Assembly: GCF_947503465.1 (NCBI RefSeq) | Contig: NZ_CANNDN010000003.1 | Span: 124,001 to 188,000, forward strand | Source of the DNA: an uncultured Tateyamaria sp. | GTDB lineage: Bacteria > Pseudomonadota > Alphaproteobacteria > Rhodobacterales > Rhodobacteraceae | Reading direction: 5' to 3' | DNA: 64,000 nucleotides | Part shown: piece after piece, positions 25,904 through 34,467 of the stretch | How positions within the stretch are numbered: position 1 is the first letter of the stretch | Layout of the letters: each line of letters begins with the position of its first letter | The notes under the pieces: model-generated | Database searches by the model: none | The model's input: only the letters and a program-made list of their open reading frames with translations | What the model was told of the DNA's origin: nothing | Translations under genes and position numbers: made by a program

Positions 25904-26593
25904 TCAATGAGGGGCTCGCCTGCTGGTCCAGCATCTGTACCAGAGACTGCGGAAAATCTCGATTGGCTCGATCAGACCCGCTTCGGCAAAGAGCGCGCGG
26001 GTGCGCCTGCCTGATATGACCGGCAAGTTGGGAATCGCATCTAGTTCCAAACGCGTTGCGTCGGCTGATACACCGTAGATATCCGCGTGCGCTAAATAGA
26101 TTGGGACCAGTCGTTTGAAGTCGTCGATTTCATCGAAGCAAACATCGGCGTGAATAAGGCGACCATCGGGGGCGAGCCTGTCCCGAAGGCCTTTCAGATA
26201 GGCAAGTTTGGCGCCGTCGTCCCGAAGGTGGTGCATGACCAGAAGCGACGTGACGATATTGAACCTCTCCCCTTGGGGGATATCGTCCACCGTGCCGACG
26301 AAAAACCGAACATTCAGAGATGATCCATGATCCCTGGCGACATCCCGCGCCAAATCGAGACTGCGCGTCGACGGATCAAGCGCCGTGATCTGGCCATTGA
26401 ACTGCCCCTTGGCAAGCTCTTCAAGCTCGCGGCCTCCACCAGCTCCGACAATCAGAACCCCAGACGTTGTGTCATCGTCGCTGGAAATAAGAACGTGAAC
26501 ATGCCGGTACATGCCGTCGGGCCCCGGCACAGTGCGTTGCATCTCGCGGTACATGGCTCGCCGGTCGGCGGATTCTTCTTTTGAAACGGGCAT
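25904..26593 (-). CDS. Class I SAM-dependent methyltransferase
   Basis: A 229-residue Rossmann-fold methyltransferase: SGVLIVGAGGGRELEELAKG is motif I, ITALDPSTRSLDLAR binds the adenosyl ribose, FFVGTVDDIP follows, and FNIVTSLLVMHHLRDDGAKLAYLKGLRDRLAPDGRLIHADV is the C-terminal half of the fold. The start at 26593 overlaps the GST stop by one base (TAATG). The substrate is not evident; the GST-MATE neighbours suggest modification of a small toxic compound. Confidence 0.85.
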   Translation of the reverse strand: MPVSKEESADRRAMYREMQRTVPGPDGMYRHVHVLISSDDDTTSGVLIVGAGGGRELEELAKGQFNGQITALDPSTRSLDLARDVARDHGSSLNVRFFVGTVDDIPQGERFNIVTSLLVMHHLRDDGAKLAYLKGLRDRLAPDGRLIHADVCFDEIDDFKRLVPIYLAHADIYGVSADATRLELDAIPNLPVISGRRTRALFAEAGLIEPIEIFRSLWYRCWTSRRAPH

Positions 26594-27195
26594 TACAACA
26601 ATCCTTCCCGGCCCATTGCCTGCTGAACAGAGGGGCGCATCCCGATTGTCTCGGAATGCCTGTGCAGAGACGGCCAGTCCGCAAGAGCCATGTCCTGGTC
26701 CTTCAACCAGCGGCACAGTACAAACAGGTAGACATCCGCCAGAGAGAAATCGCCTCCCATCAGGTATTCGTGTTGGCAAAGATAGTCCTCGACGATCGAA
26801 AGCCGTCGACACAGGTGCAACCTGCCTGGCACACAGAAAGACGTCGGGGTTTCGGGCCGGAAAAGCGGACTGAAACTCTTGTGGATCTCCGTTGCAATGA
26901 AATTCAGCCATTCCAGCGATCGCAGGTGTTGCAGGTCGGAGGTCGGCAACAGCGCGGCCTGCGGCACCCTGCTGTCCACGAATTGAAGGATCACCGGCAC
27001 CTCGGTCAAGACCTCGCCACTTTCCAAAACCAGCACGGGGACATACCCCTTGGGACTGATCTTGTTGAAGTCGCCGCCGCCTGCCGTTCTTCGCGTCCGG
27101 TAGTCTACCGCGACAAGGCTGAATGGCAGACCGGCTTCCCGAAGGGCGATGTGCGGTGCCAAGGAGCAAGCGCCTGGCATAAAATAGAGCTTCAT
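26593..27195 (-). CDS. Glutathione S-transferase family protein
   Basis: A 200-residue GST with MKLYFMPGACSLAPHIALREAG (Cys10 as in beta-class enzymes), SPKGYVPVLVLESG, LTEVPVILQFVDS and the C-terminal MGGDFSLADVYLFVLCRWL motif. It overlaps the MATE gene stop by four bases upstream and the methyltransferase by one base downstream. Fourth GST of the accessory region. Confidence 0.9.
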   Translation of the reverse strand: MKLYFMPGACSLAPHIALREAGLPFSLVAVDYRTRRTAGGGDFNKISPKGYVPVLVLESGEVLTEVPVILQFVDSRVPQAALLPTSDLQHLRSLEWLNFIATEIHKSFSPLFRPETPTSFCVPGRLHLCRRLSIVEDYLCQHEYLMGGDFSLADVYLFVLCRWLKDQDMALADWPSLHRHSETIGMRPSVQQAMGREGLL

Positions 27196-28562
27196 GTCTC
27201 CGCCCCCTTGGATGGAAGGTTACGAAGCGCCAGCACACACAGCCCCGAATACACAATGGTTCCTGTTGCCATCGATATCCAGATTCCGATCGCACCCATG
27301 TCGAACACAATCGTTGAGATACCGATCAGGGGTGCGGCAACCACCCAGTTGCCGATCAGCGAATAGATCATGACGGGCCGCGTCATTCTCCTGGCACGCA
27401 GCAAGCCCGCTGCGCCCGCCCCCGCCGGACCAATAAGCTCAGCCATGGCGAGCGCTCCAATGACCGCGATTGCGACACTCACTGCTGCAGGCGTTGAACT
27501 CTGCAGCATATAGCTCGCAACCGGCGACGCTACGGCCAAAAGGGTCAGGCAAAGCGATACTCCGATCGCGACGCCAAGCAACATCGCCGTGTTCTTCACT
27601 TCATTCGCGCGATCTGACATGGGCTCGACTCTTGCAAGCCGGGTCATCGCCGCCTGTTGCAGGCCGAAGTAGAAGGTATAGCCGATGCCCGCCAGACGGA
27701 TCGCTACGGAATGGGCGGCGGCGTCTGTCACCGAAAGCGACGCGGCATAGATCGTTGCGCCCAGATAGATGCCGACCTCCGCCAGCGTGGCGACGGCGAT
27801 TGGTACCCCGATGCAGAAAATCTCGGCAACGTCCCCCCGGTCCGCCCGACCTGGTCCGCTGTCACCTGCGCGGTAGGTTTCCCACGACAAGGCGGCGAGA
27901 GTCAGTAAGCCAACCAGCAGCGAGGACACGCCCGCGCCCGTCACACCAAGCTGCGGCAAACCCAGAGCGCCATACATGAACAGGTAGTTGAAGACCGCGT
28001 TCAGAGGCACCGCGCAGAGCGTGATCCGCAACATGACGCCCGGGCGTTCAATCGCGGTCAGCCTTGTGCGCAAGACGCCGACGGCCAGCATCGGGACCAA
28101 GGTCAGCGCCATCGCACGGACGTAGCCCGTCCCCGCCTCGACAAGACCGTCTTCGATGCCGAGCAGGCTGAGAAACAACGGCGTCTGCCACAAGAGGACA
28201 CTGATCGGAGCGGCCAGTACAATCCAGACAATAGTGCCGGCCGTCCTGAGCCGCGCCAGCCGACCCGTATCGCCCGCCGCGTGGGCCGCCGCGTATAGTG
28301 GTCCAAGACCGCCGATGCAGCCGATGGCGAGATAGAAGAAGATCGAATAGAAATCGCTCGCGACGGCAACCGCCGCAAGGGCCTCCATTCCGAAGGCTGC
28401 CGTCATCATTGTGTCCGTCACACTCATCGCCATGTTGACGAGGGCTAGGCCGGTCAGCGGTGCGGCAAGGCGCACGAGTGCTGCGGCTTCTGCGCTGCTC
28501 ACATGGCGACCCGCGCGTTTCAGAGAGTGGCCCGATGGGCGCGTGATATCAAACGAAGTCAT
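27192..28562 (-). CDS. MATE-family efflux transporter
   Basis: A 456-residue protein with twelve hydrophobic segments in two six-helix halves, as in NorM-type multidrug and toxin extruders driven by Na+ or H+. Characteristic segments are LVRLAAPLTGLALVNMAMSVTDTMMTAAFGMEALAAVAVASDF and the VPLNAVFNYLFMYGALGLPQLGVTGAGVSS loop. It is translationally coupled to the downstream GST and methyltransferase genes, so the exported compound may be a conjugated or methylated product. Confidence 0.93.
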   Translation of the reverse strand: MTSFDITRPSGHSLKRAGRHVSSAEAAALVRLAAPLTGLALVNMAMSVTDTMMTAAFGMEALAAVAVASDFYSIFFYLAIGCIGGLGPLYAAAHAAGDTGRLARLRTAGTIVWIVLAAPISVLLWQTPLFLSLLGIEDGLVEAGTGYVRAMALTLVPMLAVGVLRTRLTAIERPGVMLRITLCAVPLNAVFNYLFMYGALGLPQLGVTGAGVSSLLVGLLTLAALSWETYRAGDSGPGRADRGDVAEIFCIGVPIAVATLAEVGIYLGATIYAASLSVTDAAAHSVAIRLAGIGYTFYFGLQQAAMTRLARVEPMSDRANEVKNTAMLLGVAIGVSLCLTLLAVASPVASYMLQSSTPAAVSVAIAVIGALAMAELIGPAGAGAAGLLRARRMTRPVMIYSLIGNWVVAAPLIGISTIVFDMGAIGIWISMATGTIVYSGLCVLALRNLPSKGAET

Positions 28563-28624
28563 GGATCTGATCCTAGGTGTAGCCCGACCAATCGTGCCGG
28601 GAGTGGCGGGAAACCGCAGCGCCG

Positions 28625-29827
28625 TCAGCTTTCGGCGGTCTCGGGCACCACGTTGCGTTGGGCTGGGGAAGAAGAACTTTGGATGCGGCGTTGCGGGTCA
28701 GAGGCAATGCCGTTGCCGATGCGCTTTGCTGCAGTCCGGGCAGCCTCGAAATAGCCCGTGAACTGGGGCTTGTAGCCGGTGAACCAAAGCCCCGGGTGCT
28801 TCGGGTCGGGTTCTCCTGCGGGACGGACGGGGGAGCCTCGAGCGTCGAGAACACCGAGTTGCCCCACGAGCGGTTCGAGGTTCGTGCGGTATCCCGTGGC
28901 GCAGATCACGACGTCGGGTTCAAAGCTTCTTCCGTCTTCAAAAATGACTTGAGAGCCATGGAATTCACTGACGGCCGGAGCGACTTTGAAACGGCCGCTC
29001 TTGATCGCCGCGACAAATCCATCGTCGATCGCAAATGCTGTGCCGTCCTTCGCCAGGCGGCTGCCACCGCCAAGCGGATGGGTGGTCATGCCGTGGCGAC
29101 TCAGATCGCCAAAGAACAGCCGCTGGGTCAGCGCGAATGCGCGATCAACGAGCGGTACCGGCATAGCCTGAAACAATCGCGCCGCGCGGTGCAGTGGAAA
29201 CCCGAAGACACGATTGGGCACGATTGCGGGGCCGTATCGGACGGACATCATGACCTCAGCAGGACTATGGCGCGCAAGGTGGTTCAGCACGTCGCTGCCT
29301 GAATTGCCCGCCCCCACGACAAGGACTCGCTGACCATCGAAGCGGTTAACATCGCCAAGGTCAGCGGCATGCAGGACCGTGCCCTCGAAATCCTGCAAAC
29401 CTTGCCAGTCGGGGACATGCGGAACGCAGTCGCGGCCCGTAGCGAAAATGACATGCGCGGCACCGAACACCCCGGCCGAGGTGCGAACCAGCCATGCGCA
29501 GGCATCGCGCTCAATCGCCGCCACGTTCACACCGAAGCGGATAGGAACCCCGATCTGGTGCGCATATCGTTCAAGGTAGCTGACAACGCTGTCGCGCCGT
29601 AGATAGGCGCCATCGGCGCGTGGCGGGCGCATCCCCGGCAGCCGGGCGAAATGGCGATGGATGTTAAGCCGCAATGCAGGATGGCGCTTCCGCCAGGGTT
29701 CGGCAACGCGGTCCTGCGCTTCGAGGATGGTGACCGCGATACCGCGGCGCCTGAGCGCCTCTGCGGCGGCCAGACCTGACAGGCCCGCACCGACGATCAG
29801 GACGTTGTTTGGAATGGTGGTTTCCAT
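28625..29827 (-). CDS. Flavin-containing monooxygenase-like FAD/NADPH oxidoreductase
   Basis: A 400-residue two-dinucleotide-domain flavoprotein: FAD motif VLIVGAGLSGLAAAEALRRRG near residue 9, the FMO-like FEGTVLHAADLGD motif near 150, NADPH motif VLVVGAGNSGSDVLNHLAR, and the C-terminal VICATGYRTN. Members oxygenate soft nucleophiles (N or S) or act as Baeyer-Villiger-like enzymes. It lies 62 bases before the MATE gene and 79 after the MddA-like gene on the same strand. Sulfur-compound oxidation is possible from context but not shown. Confidence 0.88.
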   Translation of the reverse strand: METTIPNNVLIVGAGLSGLAAAEALRRRGIAVTILEAQDRVAEPWRKRHPALRLNIHRHFARLPGMRPPRADGAYLRRDSVVSYLERYAHQIGVPIRFGVNVAAIERDACAWLVRTSAGVFGAAHVIFATGRDCVPHVPDWQGLQDFEGTVLHAADLGDVNRFDGQRVLVVGAGNSGSDVLNHLARHSPAEVMMSVRYGPAIVPNRVFGFPLHRAARLFQAMPVPLVDRAFALTQRLFFGDLSRHGMTTHPLGGGSRLAKDGTAFAIDDGFVAAIKSGRFKVAPAVSEFHGSQVIFEDGRSFEPDVVICATGYRTNLEPLVGQLGVLDARGSPVRPAGEPDPKHPGLWFTGYKPQFTGYFEAARTAAKRIGNGIASDPQRRIQSSSSPAQRNVVPETAES

Positions 29828-29905
29828 GGTTATTCTTTCTGTTCAGCGGTCACCAAGGGGCGACTGAGCCGTTGAAGGTTGAAGTGTTTGGATCGCGATG
29901 GGCTA

Positions 29906-30649
29906 TTACGGGGCACCGTGAACAGACCCGCGTGAGCGACGGAATGGGTTAGGGATCAACATGGGCACGTCACGCTGGTAGGCCGCGTAAGCCGCGCCGA
30001 AGTCCCGCAGCAGCGCACGTTCCTCAAAGCGCAGACCGATGGCGATATAGACGGCCATCGCCACAACGAAGATCAGGTGGCCCAGTGTCATCACAGGGGT
30101 TGCGACCATCATGATCAGAAGGCCGAACTGTAGCGGGTGGCGCACGATGCGGTAGAGCAACGGGGTTCGGAACGTCGCGGGCGGCGTCGGGGTACCAGTT
30201 AGGTTGTGCCAGGCTTGTGACAGGCCGACGAACTCGAAGTGACCCAGCAGAAAGGTCGCGACCAGAATGATCACCGCGCCAAGCGCCGACGCACCGTAGA
30301 ATATCCAGACCGCCGGTCCTTCGACCTGCCAGATGATCGCCGGGATCGGCTGCCATTGCCAAATGAACAAGCCCAGCAGCAAAGAGGATTGCAGCACGTA
30401 GGTCGCGCGTTCGGACGCGGGCGGGATGATGCGGGTCAAAATCCGCTTGAAAGCTGGCCGCGCCATCACACTGTGGACAACGCCGAACAGCAGGATCAGC
30501 GCCAGATTGATGAGGGCGGCAGTCATTGCGGGACGTGTCGCCGGACCACGCAGATCGCCGAGGTTGTGCAGGAAGGCGACCAGCCAGAAAAACACAGCTC
30601 CAAACAGGGCGTAGCTGATGAGCGCGTAGGCAAAAATAAGGTATTTCAT
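29906..30649 (-). CDS. mddA: Methanethiol S-methyltransferase-like membrane protein
   Basis: A 247-residue membrane methyltransferase closely fitting MddA, which methylates methanethiol to dimethyl sulfide with SAM. Features are FGVVHSVMARPAFKRILTRI, the repeated membrane helices, WHNLTGTPTPPATFRTPLLYRIVRHPLQFGLLIMM and GLRFEERALLRDFGAAYAAYQRDVPMLIP; RHP and EER are the SAM-site signatures of the isoprenylcysteine-methyltransferase-like fold. The start at 30649 fits the first membrane helix. NnrU-like relatives are an alternative. It is downstream of the di-haem peroxidase gene. Confidence 0.82.
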   Translation of the reverse strand: MKYLIFAYALISYALFGAVFFWLVAFLHNLGDLRGPATRPAMTAALINLALILLFGVVHSVMARPAFKRILTRIIPPASERATYVLQSSLLLGLFIWQWQPIPAIIWQVEGPAVWIFYGASALGAVIILVATFLLGHFEFVGLSQAWHNLTGTPTPPATFRTPLLYRIVRHPLQFGLLIMMVATPVMTLGHLIFVVAMAVYIAIGLRFEERALLRDFGAAYAAYQRDVPMLIPNPFRRSRGSVHGAP

Positions 30650-30726
30650 GGTGTAACTTTCGTATTGATGTACTTGAGAATTCTCGGAGGGCCGCACCGG
30701 CAAGCCAGGGCCGCTTTGGTTTTGGG

Positions 30727-32265
30727 CTAATGCTGGATTTTGTCTCCCCGGCCGTTGCAGCGAGGCTCCGGCAGTCCTTCTGCCTTTCCTGAGAATGCCA
30801 TTGCGCCTGCCAAGGAAGGGGTGTCGCTTAAGCACGCGTCGCCACGACCGGGTTGCGGCGGCAGGCCGGACGGCACGACCGTTGGCACAAGATAAGAGCG
30901 ATCAATCGCCGTCGGGTCGGTGAGCGTTTCCAGAAACGCAAGGATGCTCGACACCTCTTCATCCGACAGGTCCACCGGCGCGAGCGTGTTGGCGCGGGCG
31001 ATCTCGTTCCTCAGCCGTTCCGAACTATGTACCCAGATGTCTCGCAGATCATAGGCGCCGCGTTGCATCGGGCTCAGGGCTTGGTAGCTGACGCCGGTTC
31101 TGCTGCGCACCGGCTGGATCACGGTATCGAGCGGCGGAAGCTCCGCCGGGGTGTAGCGCGTCAGCGATGCCACCGTATCGAGATGGTGCCGCACCATATC
31201 CTCAAGCGAGGCAAAGGCGCCGTTGTGCCCCCACGGCCCTGTCAGCGAGACATTCCGCAGCGATGGCGTACGGAATGCGTAGAGGTTGGCCTTTTCACCG
31301 GTCACATTGAAACGGCCCTGATCCTCGACCCGATGCGGATAGCCGGAATGGACAGCGTAGCTGCCGTCTGATCCCTGATCTTTGCCGGGACCGATCTGTG
31401 GAACAGCGATTGCGTGAAAATCGTGATCTGTCAGCAACGGGCCGCTGTGACAGGAGCTGCACCCCGCCGCGCCATAGAATAACTCCAGCCCGGCTTCCTC
31501 GGTTGTGGTCATCGGCCAGCCAGCAAGACGCGCATCGAACCGGCTCAAGTCAGACCGGAAGGCTGCTGTTTCAAAGGCGGCAATCGCCGTGGCCGCGTGG
31601 TCGAACCGGATGTCGTCGGCTGCCTCGATTTCGTCGAAAGCCGTCACGAACTGCTCGGCATAGCCGGGATTTGCGGCCAGCCGACCCGCCAGAAGGCGCC
31701 ACGCCTGTTTGAAATCTCGTTTTGAAACGGCGTCGGCGACCGGGTTCTCGCCGGGCTGGCCTGCCATCTCCACCGCCGAAAGGACCGGGAACATCGCTTG
31801 CGCGGTCAGGGCATTGTCCAGACCCTCGGGCAGTTGGTCATTGGCCGGGCTTCTGAGGCGGCTTGGAAAGCCACCCATGTGGTCAAGCTCAAGCCGCCCG
31901 TCATGAAACATCGAGGTATATGCCCGCGCGCCAATGTTGTAGAGCGGCTGCGCATTGCGGGGCACGCGCCCGGTCACGCCGTCCTGGGTGACACGTTCGG
32001 GACCAAAGCCGATGCCGCCTTCGCCGATGGACAATGAGACGCCATCGCCTGTTCCGCGCGCCGGATCGTGGCAGGTGGCGCAGGCGATGTTTCGATTGCC
32101 GGACAGAATGGGATCGAAGAACAGGCTTCTGCCAAGCTCGTAAAGCTCCGGGCTGGGTACTCCGTTCCATAGAAAATCCCTGTCCTCAAGCGGGCCGGGA
32201 AGATCGGCAGCTTGTGCACCGATGCAGGTGGTCAGAAGCAAGGCGATGGTCATCGGGGATTTCAT
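30727..32265 (-). CDS. Di-haem cytochrome c peroxidase/MauG-family protein
   Basis: A 512-residue periplasmic protein with signal peptide (ending GAQA) and two c-type haem sites, CATCH near residue 62 and CSSCH near 270. Segments GRSLFFDPILSGNRNIACATCHDPA, FHDGRLELD, RTPSLRNVSLTGPWGHNGAFASLEDMVRHH are those of the CCP/MauG family. Members reduce H2O2 or carry out long-range oxidations; this one has a longer C-terminus than classical CCP. It precedes the MddA-like gene by 77 bases. Confidence 0.9.
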   Translation of the reverse strand: MKSPMTIALLLTTCIGAQAADLPGPLEDRDFLWNGVPSPELYELGRSLFFDPILSGNRNIACATCHDPARGTGDGVSLSIGEGGIGFGPERVTQDGVTGRVPRNAQPLYNIGARAYTSMFHDGRLELDHMGGFPSRLRSPANDQLPEGLDNALTAQAMFPVLSAVEMAGQPGENPVADAVSKRDFKQAWRLLAGRLAANPGYAEQFVTAFDEIEAADDIRFDHAATAIAAFETAAFRSDLSRFDARLAGWPMTTTEEAGLELFYGAAGCSSCHSGPLLTDHDFHAIAVPQIGPGKDQGSDGSYAVHSGYPHRVEDQGRFNVTGEKANLYAFRTPSLRNVSLTGPWGHNGAFASLEDMVRHHLDTVASLTRYTPAELPPLDTVIQPVRSRTGVSYQALSPMQRGAYDLRDIWVHSSERLRNEIARANTLAPVDLSDEEVSSILAFLETLTDPTAIDRSYLVPTVVPSGLPPQPGRGDACLSDTPSLAGAMAFSGKAEGLPEPRCNGRGDKIQH

Positions 32266-32333
32266 GATCGCGTCCTCGGTTGGGTGCTTTCGCCGCGATG
32301 GGCGGCGAAAGCTTTCGTGATCTGGAAGGGGCT

Positions 32334-32915
32334 TTAGTCGATGTCACTTTGAGACAGGCCCGGCGACAGCGCCGCGTGCTCTTCGGGCTTGACGTCGATC
32401 AGAAGCCGCACGCCGTAGCCCTCAGACATGCCCAGCAAAACCTGCGTCATCTCGCCCGACATCCCGGCGAAAGCGCCAGTGCCACCGGTGATGACACGTG
32501 GGGCCTTGACATTGACGTCGACCAGTTCGGTGCCCTGGTTGATCAGGATGTCGCCATTGTCGAATTCAAAGACCTGCCGGGTGATGACGACAGCACCGGT
32601 CTGCGTGCGCATCCCGTCACCGACGAAATACCCGTCACAGGTCCAGCGGCCGATCACCTTGTCGGGAAAGGCAGGGCTGCCGTCGGGCAAAGTGCCTTCG
32701 ACGCCGCTGTCGAGCGTGCCGTCTTCATAGATGTAGCCCTGCGTGATGAACGCGTTGCCATAGGCTGGCATGCCATCATCAAAGACAGGGGCCGGCGCAA
32801 AAACGAAGCGGCTCATGTCTTCGGCCACGTCGAATGACATGGGTGTGTCGCCCGCGAAGGCATGGGTGGTCGCCGCCGCCATCAGTGCGATTGCACAGAG
32901 AGTTGACTTATACAT
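32334..32915 (-). CDS. Secreted allene-oxide-cyclase-barrel-like protein
   Basis: A 193-residue protein with a signal peptide ending HAFA. The mature part has a small beta-barrel pattern: GNAFITQGYIYEDGTLDSG, TGAVVITRQVFEFDNGDILINQGTELVD and TGGTGAFAGMSGEMTQV, which resembles the AOC/dirigent-like barrels. Bacterial members are of unknown function. It heads the peroxidase/MddA gene row (68 bases before the peroxidase). The fold call is from pattern recognition. Confidence 0.6.
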   Translation of the reverse strand: MYKSTLCAIALMAAATTHAFAGDTPMSFDVAEDMSRFVFAPAPVFDDGMPAYGNAFITQGYIYEDGTLDSGVEGTLPDGSPAFPDKVIGRWTCDGYFVGDGMRTQTGAVVITRQVFEFDNGDILINQGTELVDVNVKAPRVITGGTGAFAGMSGEMTQVLLGMSEGYGVRLLIDVKPEEHAALSPGLSQSDID

Positions 32916-33013
32916 TGGGTGTCCTTTTCTGGTTTGAGTTGAACAACGAGGGTCACAGACGAAGCGCGACGGACGCGCTCCGGGCTGTTTGGGCTGGAGA
33001 TCGGCAATCCCGA

Positions 33014-33229
33014 CTACAGAATTCGGTGACGGATGATGGTCTCGGGCGGCTCCGCATAGTGCTCGAGGCCCATGTCGCGCAGGAGGTGACGGGGCAGCCG
33101 AGACAGCGCTTTCATCTCCTTGCGGATGCGCCGCCGCCTCGCGGCTTCTGCCAGCAGATTGCGTAGCAAGGTGGCTATGCTTGAAGGCTGTCGGCGCGGG
33201 GCGCCCGCGTGGAGGGAAATCATGGTCAT
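33014..33229 (-). CDS. DUF1127 small basic protein
   Basis: A 71-residue Arg-rich protein with the C-terminal DUF1127 motif: RRIRKEMKALSRLPRHLLRDMGL. Such small alphaproteobacterial proteins bind RNA or affect phosphate and carbon regulation. The start MTMISLHAG at 33229 is chosen because the upstream frame is non-family. Confidence 0.88.
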   Translation of the reverse strand: MTMISLHAGAPRRQPSSIATLLRNLLAEAARRRRIRKEMKALSRLPRHLLRDMGLEHYAEPPETIIRHRIL

Positions 33230-33351
33230 GTTTTTCGTCCTATTGATGAGCGCTCGGAGGCGAGCGATGGTTTTGGCTTTCGGGCGCCCACACCCGGACC
33301 GGGACGCTCGATCGAAACCTGTCCGGTGTGGGCATCGACGCCGCGGGAATT

Positions 33352-34329
33352 TCAGGCGGCGGTTGCGGGAAGCATGGCGTCGGCCATGCAGCCGACGTGA
33401 CGGTGATCGGTGCCGCAGCACCCGCCGACGACTTTCAGCTCAGGAAGCTTTCGGGAGAGATCGGCATGTAGCGCACCGAATTCTTCAGGGTTCCCGTCGT
33501 CCAGAGTCTCTGCTTCGTCAAGTTCCGCATGGCTCAGCCGCGATGCGTTCGCGCGGACACCGCGAATACGTCGGCACCAGGCTTCGTCGTCAAGAACGTC
33601 GCGAAAATGCTCGGGATGTGCGCAATTGATCATGTAGTAGATCGGTGCACCCCCGGTTGCGGCGTCTGTTTCAAGCACGGCGCGCGCGAGCGGCGTTCCA
33701 TCGGGCAGACATCCGTCCGTCTCCACCGTGAACGAGATCGCAACGGGCACGCCCGCCTTGACGCTTGCACGGGCGAACCCGATCGCCTCCGGCAGGCTGC
33801 CGAAGGTCAGCGCGCTGACCAGATCGACCCCGCATGAGCCAAGCAATGCGATCTGCGGCGCGTGGATCGCCTCAGCCTCGGCTGCATCGAGTGCGAGCGT
33901 GCCGTCATAAGCGTCGCCGGCGGGTCCGATCACCCCGTTGATCAGGATCGGCGACACGCGATCTTGCCACCTTTCCCGGATCGCCACGGCAAACCGGACG
34001 GCATCGCGGGTGAGGTCCTGCATCTGGGCGGGCGTACGGCCGACTGCGTCCGCCCAATGCGTCCCGGAGCGCCAGGTGTTGGTGTCGAGAACAAAACCGG
34101 TGCCTGCCGTCTCTGCCATCGCGAGAAAGCGATCGAAGTACCGGTCCATTGCCGCACGGGCAACGTTGTCGTCGAGCAGGACGCAGGCCGCGAAGGCCGG
34201 CAGGTCGAACCCCTCGAGGAACAGCATGAAGGTCTCAAAACCGCCATCGGTCAAGTAGGTGCGCGGGTCGGCGAGGTAGTTGCGGATCACGTCGGAGTGA
34301 AACGCTGGGCTTTGGTTTTGAATAGTCAT
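33352..34329 (-). CDS. Homocysteine S-methyltransferase family protein
   Basis: A 325-residue zinc-dependent methyltransferase barrel: LTDGGFETFMLFLEGFDLPAFAA at the N-terminus, ILINGVIGPAGDAYDG, the distal Cys near MINCAHPEHF, and the double Cys GGCCGTD near residue 310, giving the three zinc ligands. Members transfer methyl from S-methylmethionine, betaine or other sulfonium donors to homocysteine or a related thiol. It is divergent from the DJ-1/AraC regulator. Co-location with the MddA-like gene suggests methyl-sulfur metabolism; the donor is unknown. Confidence 0.88.
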   Translation of the reverse strand: MTIQNQSPAFHSDVIRNYLADPRTYLTDGGFETFMLFLEGFDLPAFAACVLLDDNVARAAMDRYFDRFLAMAETAGTGFVLDTNTWRSGTHWADAVGRTPAQMQDLTRDAVRFAVAIRERWQDRVSPILINGVIGPAGDAYDGTLALDAAEAEAIHAPQIALLGSCGVDLVSALTFGSLPEAIGFARASVKAGVPVAISFTVETDGCLPDGTPLARAVLETDAATGGAPIYYMINCAHPEHFRDVLDDEAWCRRIRGVRANASRLSHAELDEAETLDDGNPEEFGALHADLSRKLPELKVVGGCCGTDHRHVGCMADAMLPATAA

Positions 34330-34467
34330 CCTGGTCCCTTTTTGCTTTGGGTTGGCCCAAAAGGCCGTTTCATTGGCTGTCATATGGACCCAGCCAGCGA
34401 GTCGCGTTAGAAGAGGAAAAGACCAAAACGGTTCTTATCGGACCAATTCAGTGATCAGGAGGCACAA

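Noticed and set aside
26581-27366. 261-residue plus-strand frame
   Set aside because: Antisense to the GST gene; no motif.
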